A stretch of 64,000 nt of DNA from Pannonibacter phragmitetus DSM 14782 (lineage in GTDB: Bacteria; Pseudomonadota; Alphaproteobacteria; Rhizobiales; Stappiaceae), in the NCBI RefSeq assembly GCF_000382365.1, contig NZ_KB908219.1:124001-188000 (forward strand), given 5' to 3'. The notes beneath the pieces are model-generated. The model did no database searches and had not been told where the DNA came from. It saw only the letters and a program-made list of their open reading frames with translations. Position numbers and translations under genes: made by a program. Below, piece after piece: positions 32,770 through 45,174 of the stretch. Every line of letters starts with the position of its first letter. The stretch's first letter is position 1.

Positions 32770-33942
32770 TCAGCCCTTGATCAGGGCCTCACCGGCAGCA
32801 AGCTTTGCCAGACGGCGCTTGCCATCTTCGACGGCAAGGCGGATTTCTTCGGAGTTTTTCGTCGACATCTCGCGCATCTCGTTGATGATATTGCGCGAAT
32901 TGACCTGGAAGTTGACCACGCTGTCCACCAGCTTCTTGACCGACGCTGCCTGCACGGTGGGGCCGTAACCGGCTTTCAGCGCGGCCTCCTGCACGGCATC
33001 GCCGATTTCGGCCAGCGTCTCGAGGCTCTTGTTGACGCCGTCCTTCATGGCATTCAGCGTCGCTGTCGATTCATGCAGGCCCTGCAGGCCGGTGAAGGAC
33101 GCGTTGAGCGCCGTCAGCACCGATTCATTGGTGGAGAAGAAGCTGACCGACTGGGCATAGACCCGCTCCTTGGCATTGGTCGTCTGCATCAGCCGCACCA
33201 TGATCACTTCGGAGGTGTTGTAGCCGATGGTCAGATTGTCGGAGAGGTCCTTGGCCACCTGGTAGCGCTTTTCCTCGTCCTGCATCTCGCGCATGCGCTC
33301 GTCGCGGGCAAGCTCCAGCCGCGCCTTGGCCGCCGGATCTTCGCCGGTAAATGCCGTGACTTCCGCCGTCGCTGCTTCCAGCGCGGCTTTGGCCGTGTTC
33401 AGCTTTGTGGTGGCGGTGTTGAGCACTTCCAGCGCCAGAACCTCAGCCTGCTTCAGCGCGCCGCGATAGTCGCGGTAGGCGTTGAGGATCGTCTGTTCGC
33501 GCTGGATCTGCTCCTTCGTGTCCTTTGCAACCTCAAGATAGGTCTTGCGGATATCGTCGAAGCGGTCTGAAATCGTGCCGCGGCGCATGTCGCGCCACTT
33601 GTTGGCAAGGCTTTCCATCATAGAGATCTTGCCGTCGGCCAGCTGGTCGACCATGGCCTTGGCGTCGTCGCGGATCGAGTTGAAGGCTTCCGTGATTGCC
33701 TCGTAGCGCTCGCCGATGGTCATGGCGGCGATCTGCGTGCGGACGATCTCGTTGAAGGCGGAGGCCTGGCCGAGCGTGCGGGTGATGACGGCAATCTTGT
33801 CGGGCGACAGATCGGAAATTTGCTCCAGAAGCGCGTTGATCGGCGCATCGGCTTGCGTTTCGGGCATGAGGCCCAGATCCCTGAGAGCGCCGACGGCCCG
33901 GTCGAGATACTGCAGCGGGCTCTTGCTCTGTGCCTCGGTCAT
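32770..33942 (-). CDS. Large helical protein, TelA-like (operon gene 1)
   Basis: A 390-residue, almost wholly helical cytoplasmic protein. It starts MTEAQSKSPLQYLDRAVGAL, chosen because AGGAGGAAGACG precedes this ATG; an upstream in-frame start would add 20 unlikely residues. The region FFSTNESVLTALNASFTGLQ followed by MKDGVNKSLETLAEI (about residues 265-310) recalls the TelA/toxic-anion-resistance family, which contains tellurite-operon and envelope-stress proteins, but the similarity is by eye only. It is the first gene of the operon with the DUF6384-like and coiled-coil genes. No catalytic motif or nucleotide-binding site is visible, so a structural or adaptor role is more likely than an enzyme. 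Confidence 0.8.
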   Translation of the reverse strand: MTEAQSKSPLQYLDRAVGALRDLGLMPETQADAPINALLEQISDLSPDKIAVITRTLGQASAFNEIVRTQIAAMTIGERYEAITEAFNSIRDDAKAMVDQLADGKISMMESLANKWRDMRRGTISDRFDDIRKTYLEVAKDTKEQIQREQTILNAYRDYRGALKQAEVLALEVLNTATTKLNTAKAALEAATAEVTAFTGEDPAAKARLELARDERMREMQDEEKRYQVAKDLSDNLTIGYNTSEVIMVRLMQTTNAKERVYAQSVSFFSTNESVLTALNASFTGLQGLHESTATLNAMKDGVNKSLETLAEIGDAVQEAALKAGYGPTVQAASVKKLVDSVVNFQVNSRNIINEMREMSTKNSEEIRLAVEDGKRRLAKLAAGEALIKG

Positions 33943-34063
33943 CGTCTTCCTCCTGCATCTGCGCCCCGCCGGGGGATCCGGCAGGCCTTCCGCTTGTTGC
34001 AAGCAAATAGGTCAGGCTGATGACAGCAAGTCAACGCAAAGACCTGCGGTACCATGATAATCC

Positions 34064-34097
34064 GCCCGCCCTGTCACATGAAGGCGACAGGGCGGGC
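34064..34097 (-). terminator. Strong hairpin after psuG
   Basis: GCCCGCCCTGTC (34064-34075) pairs perfectly with GACAGGGCGGGC (34086-34097), 20 bases past the psuG stop on the minus strand. No clear U run follows, so termination is inferred from position and stem strength. Confidence 0.55.
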
Positions 34098-34116
34098 AGG
34101 GGCATGTGACGCTTCG

Positions 34117-35061
34117 TTACTTCGCTGCCGTCAGAGCCACGGCAATCCCGGCAGCAAGGCGGGCATTGTTGCGCACGAGCGCAATGTTGGTGACGAGGCT
34201 GCGGCCCTTTGTCAGTTCGAAGATATGGCCCAGCACGAAGGGCGTGACGGCCTTGCCCCGCACGTCGCGCCGGGCAGCCTCGGCAATGGCCGCGTCAATG
34301 TACTGGCCCATCTCGCCGCGGCTGATCTCGCTCTCTGCCGGAACCGGATTGGCGATCAGCACGCCGCCGTGGCCGCCGAACAGCTTGCGCGCCTCGATCA
34401 GGCGGGCGATCTCCCCGGCGCTGTCCATGCGGTACGGGGCGGGCAGGCCGCTCTCGCGCGACCAGAAGGCGGGCACTTCGTCGGTGCCATAGGCGATAAC
34501 CGGCACGCCGCGCGTCTCCAGCACTTCCAGCGTCTTCGGAATATCGAGCAGGGCCTTGGCCCCGGCGCAGACAACGCAAACCGGCGTGCGGGAGAGTTCG
34601 TCCAGATCGGCGGAGATGTCGAAGCTGGTTTCAGCCCCCTTGTGCACGCCGCCGATGCCGCCCGTGGCAAAGACGCTGATTCCGGCAGCTTCTGCCGCCA
34701 TCATGGTTGCCGCCACCGTGGTGGAGCCCGGACGGCCCGTCGCCACCGCAATGGCCAGATCGGCGCGCGAGCACTTCATCACGTTCTTTTCCTGCCCCAG
34801 CCGGTCAAGGCCGGCGGCATCAAGGCCGATGCGGATGTGCCCGTCGAGCACGGCGATGGTGGCCGGCACGGCACCCGCCGCGCGGATGTCCGCTTCCACC
34901 TGGCGTGCCGTCTCCACATTCTGCGGGAATGGCATGCCGTGGGTGATGATGGTCGATTCCAGCGCCACGATGGGCTTGCCGGCAGCGCGTGCGGCCTGAA
35001 CCTCGGCGGAATAGACGAGAAGATCCGCAAGGCTTGCGGGCAGCGGGGCGGAGGTGGGCAT
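34117..35061 (-). CDS. psuG: Pseudouridine-5'-phosphate glycosidase
   Basis: A 314-residue enzyme that reversibly splits pseudouridine 5'-phosphate into ribose 5-phosphate and uracil. Family features are KPIVALESTIITHGMPFPQN near the N-terminus (ESTIITHG contains active-site residues), KCSRADLAIAVATG (catalytic lysine region), VFATGGIGGVHKGAETSFDI and the C-terminal GKAVTPFVLGHIFELT. The start at 35061 is chosen because TGAGGAAAGAACC precedes it. It lies 138 bases after psuK on the same strand. Together they degrade pseudouridine from RNA turnover. Confidence 0.96.
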   Translation of the reverse strand: MPTSAPLPASLADLLVYSAEVQAARAAGKPIVALESTIITHGMPFPQNVETARQVEADIRAAGAVPATIAVLDGHIRIGLDAAGLDRLGQEKNVMKCSRADLAIAVATGRPGSTTVAATMMAAEAAGISVFATGGIGGVHKGAETSFDISADLDELSRTPVCVVCAGAKALLDIPKTLEVLETRGVPVIAYGTDEVPAFWSRESGLPAPYRMDSAGEIARLIEARKLFGGHGGVLIANPVPAESEISRGEMGQYIDAAIAEAARRDVRGKAVTPFVLGHIFELTKGRSLVTNIALVRNNARLAAGIAVALTAAK

Positions 35062-35199
35062 GGTTCTTTCCTCAAGGCTTGCGGCCTTTGCCGGACCATT
35101 GCGGGGCGGCACGGCGCTGAAAGGGTGGGATGGCTTTGGTCACGCCTCAGGGGCGTGCTGGCCGGTTGGTGTTCTTATAGACCTGCGGGTGCCGGAGGT

Positions 35200-36138
35200 T
35201 CAACGTGGGGCAGAGGCTGAAGGCAGTGCCTCAAGCGCCGCCCAGCTCAGGCCCGCAGCGACTGCGCCGGTGACGGCAAGCGTCATGGCGGCTGCGGCAA
35301 GGCCTTTCTCGAGGCTCTCGGAGAGTGGCAGGTTGCGGGCGATGCCTGCAAGCGTTCCGGCCATCAGCGCATCGCCCGCACCGGTCACGTCATGGACCAT
35401 GGCGGGAGGCGGGCTCAGGAATCCATGAGCCTCACCTTTGGACCAGAAGAGCGGCTTTGCCCCTGCAGTGATCACCACGGCCCCCGGGCCAAGGGCCCGC
35501 AGGGCGGAGCCGAGTTCTTCCTGCGGGGCATCGGAGCTGAGCCCGGTAAGACGTGCGGCCTCGCCCCGGTTGACGAAGAGTATATCAAGCCGCGGCAGGA
35601 TGGGGCGAATGCGTGCTGCCTTGGCATTCGACACCGCATCGGCCGCCAGCAGCCTGCTTCCGGAGGCCTGTGCCAGCGCTTCGAGCACGGTCTGGGGCAG
35701 GTTTGCCTCGATGAACCAGAGGCCGGCTGCCCGTGCCGCAGGCGACAGATCGCGTGCGAGCGACGCATCAAGGCTTTCGGTGATATCCGTATCGGCCACA
35801 GCGGCGGCCAGGGAGCCATCCGGGTCATGCAGGGCCACGTAACGGCCCGTTGGCAAGGGCAGGGTGCGCACGCCATAAAGGTTCAGCTGTTCGCGCCCCA
35901 AAAAGCTGCGCAGTGCGGCGCCGTCGCCGTCGTCTCCCAGCGCCCCGCTCAGGGCCACCGGCACGCCGAGCTTCGCCAGCCCCCGCGCCACGTTGGTGGC
36001 AACGCCGCCGGGCATGCCGCGCATGGTGGAAGGGGTCGAGGTTTCCCTATGGATGGGCTCTCTGGCATGGGCAATCAGGTCGAGGTGGATGGCCCCGAAG
36101 CACGCTGCCGGAGCTGCCGTGTGTCCGGTTCCACTCAT
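35200..36138 (-). CDS. psuK: PfkB-family carbohydrate kinase, probable pseudouridine kinase
   Basis: A 312-residue kinase of the ribokinase/PfkB family. N-terminal motif GGVATNVARGLAKLG and the C-terminal signature DVTGAGDALMAGTL, with catalytic Asp in GAGD, are intact; VSNAKAARIRPILPRLDILF and NRGEAARLTG are also typical. Adjacency to psuG indicates pseudouridine as substrate, giving the 5'-phosphate that psuG splits. Of several in-frame starts, 36138 has AAGGAG at the best spacing. It diverges from recA. The substrate call rests on gene neighbourhood; the kinase family is certain. Confidence 0.9.
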   Translation of the reverse strand: MSGTGHTAAPAACFGAIHLDLIAHAREPIHRETSTPSTMRGMPGGVATNVARGLAKLGVPVALSGALGDDGDGAALRSFLGREQLNLYGVRTLPLPTGRYVALHDPDGSLAAAVADTDITESLDASLARDLSPAARAAGLWFIEANLPQTVLEALAQASGSRLLAADAVSNAKAARIRPILPRLDILFVNRGEAARLTGLSSDAPQEELGSALRALGPGAVVITAGAKPLFWSKGEAHGFLSPPPAMVHDVTGAGDALMAGTLAGIARNLPLSESLEKGLAAAAMTLAVTGAVAAGLSWAALEALPSASAPR

Positions 36139-36317
36139 TGACATCTCTCCTTGCCGGGCCGTCTCACCGCCTTGAGGCAGGAAGGCAGGCCCCTTGCCGT
36201 TATGAAGGCAGGCGGCCATGCCTTGCCGCAGACCATATGCCAGCGATTCTCCAAACCCGCCAGCCTGCTTGCCGGGCGGCGTGAAAATTCAGTGCACCCA
36301 TGGTGCCGGAATGGCGT

Positions 36318-36332
36318 GAACATACACGGAAC
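36318..36332. promoter_or_regulatory. LexA (SOS) box before recA
   Basis: GAAC (36318-36321), seven bases, GAAC (36329-36332): a perfect match to the alphaproteobacterial LexA site GAAC-N7-GAAC. It lies about 120 bases before the recA start, in the 312-base divergent space with psuK, which otherwise shows an A-rich stretch (36340-36400) likely to contain the promoter and no gene. Confidence 0.85.
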
Positions 36333-36450
36333 TCATTGATGAAAAACGTGAAAAAACAATCTTGTAAAAAATCTTGGCAAATTGGAACAAAGAGGGTACA
36401 AAAGCTCAGTTTGAAACAGCGGGTCCATCGTGGAATAAGGAGCCTCGCAC

Positions 36451-37527
<1,077 letters not shown>

Positions 37528-37555
37528 GCCGGCCGATCTGCAAGTGACTGTCGAA

Positions 37556-37576
37556 GGCCCGCGTTTCGCGGGTCTT
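37556..37576 (+). terminator. Weak hairpin after recA
   Basis: CCCGCG (37558-37563) pairs with CGCGGG (37567-37572) around a TTT loop; TCTTCTGC follows. It sits about 30 bases after the recA stop. The T tract is poor, so termination may be partial. The rest of the 264-base space to alaS shows no gene. Confidence 0.4.
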
Positions 37577-37791
37577 CTGCTGTCTGGAGGACCCTGTCCG
37601 GGGTGGCTGGTCCTCTGGCGCGGAGGCGTGCGGCAAATGCGGGCGCCGCAGCCGCCTCGCTTCTGGACAGGCCGAAGGGTGAAAGATAAAAGGCTTTGAA
37701 CTGCTTGCGCGGGAAAGGCCGGGGCAGGGGGCAGGAGAGTGCACCCGCCGGAGAAATCCCGCGCTGCCGATGGATCGAGAGCGAGACCTAG

Positions 37792-40449
<2,658 letters not shown>

Positions 40450-40483
40450 CCGGCCGTTTCAGCCAGCCGGAGTGAGTTGGAAC

Positions 40484-40532
40484 CCGGCAGTGCGGCAAGG
40501 TGCCTCTTCAGAGGCCTTCACCGCACTGCCGG
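40484..40532 (+). terminator. Long hairpin after alaS
   Basis: CCGGCAGTGCGG (40484-40495) pairs perfectly with CCGCACTGCCGG (40521-40532), and the interior forms a further stem (GCCTC with GAGGC). The following bases TGTCCGTTTGTTTT are moderately T-rich. It is most likely the alaS terminator. Confidence 0.6.
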
Positions 40533-40601
40533 TGTCCGTTTGTTTTGAAATAATTGATTTTTTGCCTGTAGCTTTGACTGGATTCTGTCCCAAGGCTGTC
40601 G

Positions 40602-41942
40602 GTGCAGGCGCATCATGCCTTGAAATTGCTCAGGCGCCACGCGGGCCTGATCAACGTGCATTTGGCCGTGCTCATTGCGCATTGGACGTGCCGGGTTGCG
40701 TTTCTGGAGGTGCCGTTGGAGCTGCTTTTTTCTGTGCCCGCGATGCTGCTTGGTCTTTCTGGCGTCTATGCGGTGTTTACGCTGACGCTGGCGGCAGCTG
40801 TCGTGCGCTATCCGGGCTCCACATATCTGCGTCTCTGGTTTGCTGTCTTCCTGCTGGCATCGGCCGGCAGCACCTGCATCGGATTGCGGGGCACAGTGCC
40901 CCTTGCCGTGAGCGATAACGTTGGCTTTGGCCTCTTCATCACTGCTCTGGGCTTTGTCTGGCTCGGCATGCGGTCCTTCTTCGGCCGGTATGTGCCCTAT
41001 TTGCTTCCCATCATGGCTGCCCTCGGTGTTGTTCCGCTCAGCCATTTCTTTGATGAAAGTCAGGATCTGGCAGCGCTCTGGCGCATAGTCTATGCCCTTG
41101 CATTCGCAGGTTTTTTCTTTCTGCTGACGGCGTCTGAACTGCGGCGCAGCATCCGTGAGGAGGGCCTGCCTTCGGCGCGGGCGGCCGCTGGGGTCTATAG
41201 CAGCTTTTCCTTCGTTCACCTGGCGGCTCTGCCGCTGCCGTTCCTCTTCCCAGTCCGGTTTGACGGACTCATTCCCAGCTCCGACTGGCTGTTCGGGCTG
41301 CTTTTCCTCTCGTTGATGCACACTGTTGCGGCGGTGTTTCTGGGCATTGTCCTGTCGAACGAGCGCATGGCCAAGGCCATGCGGTATCTGGCGGACACGG
41401 ATGAACTGACAGGACTGCCAAACCGGCGTGCCTTCCTGCGCCGCGTCGAGCAGTCACTGGCATCGGGGGCCGGTGGCACGCTGCTGATTGCTGACGTCGA
41501 TCATTTCAAACAGATCAATGACCGGTATGGCCATCAGTGCGGCGATGCGGTGTTGAAGAGTTTTGCGGCCATGCTGGAGCAGCTTGCCGGAGAGCGGCTG
41601 TTTGCGGCCCGCATCGGCGGTGAGGAATTCGGCATTTTCCTGCCCGGTCTGACCGGCCCGCATCTGGATTTGCTGGCTGCCCAGCTTTGCCGCGCAGCTG
41701 CCGTGTTGCAGATGGAGCATGGCGGCAAGGTCATTCCGGTCACGATCAGCACGGGTGTGGCCGATACCTCTGGCTCCAACGTGTCCTATGAACAGCTGTT
41801 TGCCGAGGCGGACCGGGCGCTTTATCTCGCCAAGCGGTCGGGCCGGAACTGCTTCCGCCGCCTGCCGCAGATCCGTCTCGTGCATGAGGCCGGTTCGGGG
41901 GAAAGCGGAGAGACGAGCGATGGAGAGCGTCAGCTCGCCTGA
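40602..41942 (+). CDS. Membrane-bound diguanylate cyclase (GGDEF domain)
   Basis: About 446 residues. The N-terminal half holds six or seven hydrophobic helices (from about residue 42, FSVPAMLLGLSGVYAVFTLT, to about 250) as a membrane sensor without a named domain. The C-terminal GGDEF domain (about 270-430) shows DTDELTGLPNRRAFLRRVEQ and the active-site motif as GGEEF. It should make cyclic di-GMP from GTP. No RxxD inhibitory site is seen at the usual place five residues before GGEEF. The start is uncertain: the frame opens with GTG at 40602, and later GTG or TTG codons before the first helix are possible. It converges with another c-di-GMP gene. Confidence 0.9.
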   Translation: MQAHHALKLLRRHAGLINVHLAVLIAHWTCRVAFLEVPLELLFSVPAMLLGLSGVYAVFTLTLAAAVVRYPGSTYLRLWFAVFLLASAGSTCIGLRGTVPLAVSDNVGFGLFITALGFVWLGMRSFFGRYVPYLLPIMAALGVVPLSHFFDESQDLAALWRIVYALAFAGFFFLLTASELRRSIREEGLPSARAAAGVYSSFSFVHLAALPLPFLFPVRFDGLIPSSDWLFGLLFLSLMHTVAAVFLGIVLSNERMAKAMRYLADTDELTGLPNRRAFLRRVEQSLASGAGGTLLIADVDHFKQINDRYGHQCGDAVLKSFAAMLEQLAGERLFAARIGGEEFGIFLPGLTGPHLDLLAAQLCRAAAVLQMEHGGKVIPVTISTGVADTSGSNVSYEQLFAEADRALYLAKRSGRNCFRRLPQIRLVHEAGSGESGETSDGERQLA

Positions 41943-41986
41943 CGTGGCGGCTGAGCGGCTCGGCGTGAGCCTTGCCAGTTTTACTT

Positions 41987-42021
41987 GGCTTTCATTTTTG
42001 CAGGGCTTTCATTTTTGCAGG
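41987..42021. repeat. 17-base tandem duplication at the 3' end of the GGDEF-EAL gene
   Basis: GGCTTTCATTTTTGCAGG occurs at 41987-42004 and again at 42004-42021, a period of 17 bases. It contains the stop codon of the minus-strand gene, and because 17 is not a multiple of three the duplication changes the frame in which the protein ends. Confidence 0.8.
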
Positions 42022-44085
42022 ACGGGCTTCCAGCCAGGCGTGCTGGCTGGCTGCGTTCCGCAGGGGCGGGGCCAGGAAATAGCCCTGCGCATAGGTGCAG
42101 CCGGCGTCTCTCAGGAAGGCCAGCTGCCGCTCATCCTCAACCCCTTCCGCCACGATGCTGATCCCGAGGCCCCTCGCCAGATGGATCATCGTGTCCACAA
42201 TCACGGCATCCTGATGCGAGGTGGTGACACGTGTGGTGAAAGACCGGTCGATCTTCACGCCGGTGACCGGAAACTGCCGCAGATGCGTCAGTGAGGCAAA
42301 GCCGGTGCCGAAGTCGTCGAGCGACAGCTGGAAGCCCATGTCATGCAGGCGCTCAAGGGTCCTGCCGATCTGACAGGCGGAACGGTCGATCAGCACGGTT
42401 TCAGTGATTTCGAGCACAAGCCGGTCCGGCGTCAGGCCGTGCCGTGTCAGGCTCTCGCGCAGCATGGCGGGCAGGTTGTCGCTCTTGAGCTGGGCAAGGC
42501 CCAGATTGACCGAAAGGGTGCCGGCACAAAGGCCTGCGTGTTCGAGGGCGGCAAAGCTCTGGCAGCTTCTCTCGAAAATCTCCTGTCCGAGAGCCAGCCC
42601 CATTCCCGCGTCTTCCGCAATGGCGACGAACTCGAGGGGCGGCATGTCTTCACCGTGCCGGTTCCAGCGGGCAAGGCTTTCAAAACCATGGTGGCGGCCG
42701 GTCTCGATGTTGACGATGGGCTGCAGGGCCACGGTGATGCTCCCGGCCAGAAGCGCCTCGGCAAGGGCGGTCTTCACCTCGGCCACCCGGTGCAGCCTGC
42801 GCCCGAGCTGCTCGTCGAACAGGGTCCAGCCGTTGCGGCCGTTTTCCTTGGTCTTGTAGAGGGCACTGTCGGCGTTCTTGAACAGCTCGTCCACCGTGGT
42901 GCCATCGCGGGGGAAGAGGGCAATGCCCATTGAAATGCCGGGGCGGAGCATCCGGTTCCCGGCCGGCATTTCCTTCGTCAGCGCCTTGTGCAGGGCGTTT
43001 GCGACCACCTCGCAGGCCTCTTCGCGCTCGAAGCCGGTGACAAGCACCGCGAATTCATCTCCGCCAAGCCGGGCAACGGTATCCTCGCCGCGCAGGGTCT
43101 GGCGCAGGCGTTTGGCCACCGTCTTGAGCACCTGGTCTCCGGCATCATGGCCGAGGGTGTCGTTGATGGACTTGAAGTGGTCCACATCCAGCAGAATGAG
43201 GGCGCCCAGGCGGTCAGAGGTCCGGAAGCCCTTGAGCGTGCGCTGGAGCGCGGCAATGAGGACGCTGCGGTTGGCAATGCCGGTCAGGGAATCCGTCTCT
43301 GCGGTCTGACGCACGGCCACCTCTGCGGCCTTCAGCGCGGTTACATCGGTTCTGACGCCGACAATGTTTCCGGAGGCGGATTTGCGCTCGCGCACATGCA
43401 GCCAGCGCCCGTTCGGCAGCTTCTGGATCAGGGCCTTGCCGGGCGGGTTGCGGTGGCTGGCAAGGCGTGTGCGCAGCCACTTTTCCTTCTCCTCCGGCGC
43501 CGTACCGGCATCCAGATACTGTCCGGCCTCCAGCCCGTAGCGCAGAATGGTCTCGAATTTCTCGCCAAGCCGGATGGCCGGAGCCGAATAGCTGTAAAGG
43601 TCCTTGTAGGCGGCATTGAAGAGGATGAGCCGGTCTTCGCTGTTATAGGCTGCAAGCGCGTCCGGAATGGCTTCCAGCACGTCATCGAGAAGCGCCCGGG
43701 CCTGATCGGCCTCGTTTTGAGCCGTCATCCAGGGCGTGTTGTTGATCGCCAGTCCGACCGCGCCGGTTACCTTGCCCCCTTGCAGCAGCGGCACGAGGAC
43801 GGTCTCGATATACTGTTTTCCCTCCCGCGTCGTGACGTGGCGGCTGCAGCGGACCCGCTCTCCCTTGAGGGCGCGCTCATGATACTGGCGCCAATCGTCC
43901 GCCTGATCCTCAGGCACCCAGGTCTCCACGGCCTGCTTGCCCGCCAGATCACCATAAGTGGCAATATCCACGCTGTTCTGAAAGATGTAGGCACCTTTGG
44001 CATTCAGGATCCACGCGCCATAGGGCAGGGCTTCGAGGAGCTGGCATAGGTCTATATCTGCAGTACCGGGATCCATCACCTGCAT
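41992..44085 (-). CDS. PAS-GGDEF-EAL cyclic di-GMP regulator
   Basis: A 697-residue cytoplasmic protein. Two PAS-like sensor regions (about residues 12-120 and 130-245) precede a GGDEF domain (about 260-420), with GGDEF intact and an RxxD inhibitory site (RGED) five residues before it. A full EAL domain follows (about 440-685). The EAL signature reads ESLAR, and the other catalytic landmarks are present: LEITET, LDDFGTG, VKIDRS and AEGVED. It can in principle both make and degrade c-di-GMP; which activity dominates cannot be told. It is convergent with the neighbouring GGDEF gene. The extreme C-terminus (MKALQK) is altered by the 17-base duplication. Confidence 0.95.
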   Translation of the reverse strand: MQVMDPGTADIDLCQLLEALPYGAWILNAKGAYIFQNSVDIATYGDLAGKQAVETWVPEDQADDWRQYHERALKGERVRCSRHVTTREGKQYIETVLVPLLQGGKVTGAVGLAINNTPWMTAQNEADQARALLDDVLEAIPDALAAYNSEDRLILFNAAYKDLYSYSAPAIRLGEKFETILRYGLEAGQYLDAGTAPEEKEKWLRTRLASHRNPPGKALIQKLPNGRWLHVRERKSASGNIVGVRTDVTALKAAEVAVRQTAETDSLTGIANRSVLIAALQRTLKGFRTSDRLGALILLDVDHFKSINDTLGHDAGDQVLKTVAKRLRQTLRGEDTVARLGGDEFAVLVTGFEREEACEVVANALHKALTKEMPAGNRMLRPGISMGIALFPRDGTTVDELFKNADSALYKTKENGRNGWTLFDEQLGRRLHRVAEVKTALAEALLAGSITVALQPIVNIETGRHHGFESLARWNRHGEDMPPLEFVAIAEDAGMGLALGQEIFERSCQSFAALEHAGLCAGTLSVNLGLAQLKSDNLPAMLRESLTRHGLTPDRLVLEITETVLIDRSACQIGRTLERLHDMGFQLSLDDFGTGFASLTHLRQFPVTGVKIDRSFTTRVTTSHQDAVIVDTMIHLARGLGISIVAEGVEDERQLAFLRDAGCTYAQGYFLAPPLRNAASQHAWLEARPAKMKALQK

Positions 44086-44410
44086 GTCTTGCTCTCGTGC
44101 CGCCTTTGTGAGGTGCCGGGATCAGCATGCGTGCGCTTTGAAAACGTTTCGTTAAACGGATGAATTGCTATTTCATGAAAGGTCAGAAAAATGAGCTACT
44201 TACTTTGACAGCCTGAAGCTATGCCGAGTAAAGCCATATGGATGTTTCCGTTTGCCGGCTTATTTGGGGCCGGTGTCAGCCGGTCTGTATCCGGTGAACT
44301 ATGGCTCTTTTGGGAGGCCGCGTATTAAGACTGGCCAGAGCCGCAATTGATAGAAATTACATGGAGCTGGAATATTTTTTTGTCAGGGCCGGTCCGCACC
44401 GGATATTACT
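44086..44410. other. Intergenic space upstream of the GGDEF-EAL gene
   Basis: About 325 bases, noticeably more A/T-rich than the flanks (for instance 44320-44400). It should contain the promoter of the minus-strand GGDEF-EAL gene. I see no convincing gene, tRNA or repeat in it. Confidence 0.5.
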
Positions 44411-44445
44411 CTTCCAGCCGGAGCCTCATGTGCTCCGGCCGGAAG
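44411..44445 (-). terminator. Hairpin after the secreted-protein gene
   Basis: CTTCCAGCCGGAGC (44411-44424) pairs with GCTCCGGCCGGAAG (44432-44445) with one mismatch, 25 bases past the stop of the minus-strand gene. There is no U run, so its role is inferred from stem strength and position. Confidence 0.5.
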
Positions 44446-44470
44446 AGGTTCCGGCGTTTTGCGCCGCCCC

Positions 44471-44971
44471 TCAGTTGATGACGGGCAGGACGCCCTTCGG
44501 CAGCTGGTCGTAGAGCGGCTGTCCCAGCCAATAGACATCCGTCGGCCCGATGGCGAAATCTACCACGTACCAATAGCCGTCGATCTCCCGCTGCAGGACG
44601 AAAAGCCCGGGGCCGTCGCGGTATTCCATCTCGTCGGCAATCAATGTCTTGCTGAGGTCGATCTCCTTCCCGCCGGGGCGCTGAGGGTCGAGGATGGCGA
44701 AAGCCCAGCCATCGGCAACGCGCATGTGGCGGACGGAGAACTCGACCGGTGCGCCAACGCGCACTTCCATGATCGGGCGGGCAGAATCGAGAATGGCCGT
44801 GCGCTCATCGCTGCCACGGCCGGGCTCATAGGCCTTTTCCGCCATGGCGGGGGCGGTCATCAGGGTTGGGAGAAGGGCGCTGGAAGCGAGGGAGAGGGGC
44901 AGGACAGCCTGAAACAGGGTGGCTGCCAGAACGTGCCGCAGCTTCGCGCCGGGGCTCTGAAAGGATCGCAT
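44471..44971 (-). CDS. Secreted protein of unknown function
   Basis: A 166-residue protein with a long N-terminal signal (hydrophobic about residues 13-45, likely cut after PAMA), so it is periplasmic. The mature ~120 residues contain RTAILDSARPIMEVRVGAPV, VADGWAFAILDPQRPGGKEI and a final GYWYVVDFAIGPTDVYW. This pattern resembles a widespread family of small exported proteins annotated only as hypothetical. The ATG at 44971 opens the signal peptide; the frame stays open upstream, but the extra residues there look like non-coding sequence. It is monocistronic, downstream of icd on the same strand with a terminator between. Confidence 0.75.
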   Translation of the reverse strand: MRSFQSPGAKLRHVLAATLFQAVLPLSLASSALLPTLMTAPAMAEKAYEPGRGSDERTAILDSARPIMEVRVGAPVEFSVRHMRVADGWAFAILDPQRPGGKEIDLSKTLIADEMEYRDGPGLFVLQREIDGYWYVVDFAIGPTDVYWLGQPLYDQLPKGVLPVIN

Positions 44972-45111
44972 CGAAAAAAAACTCTCTGCAAACGGAGTGC
45001 ATGACCCTGCCACTCTGGCAGGGCCGTGACTATCCGTGCACGATCGGCATGGAAATTTCCAGTCTTCCTGCGCCACCTCCTGCTGCGTTTGTACCTGAGT
45101 GGTTGCGGCAG

Positions 45112-45144
45112 AAACGCAAACGGCCCGGATCACGCTCCGGGCCG
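45112..45144 (-). terminator. Terminator after icd
   Basis: On the minus strand, CGGCCCGGA and TCCGGGCCG (45121-45144, loop of six) form a nine-base perfect stem followed by TTTGCGTTT. It lies 30 bases past the icd stop codon. Confidence 0.8.
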
Positions 45145-45174
45145 TTCATCATCCTGTCCTGCAACCGGAAAGGC

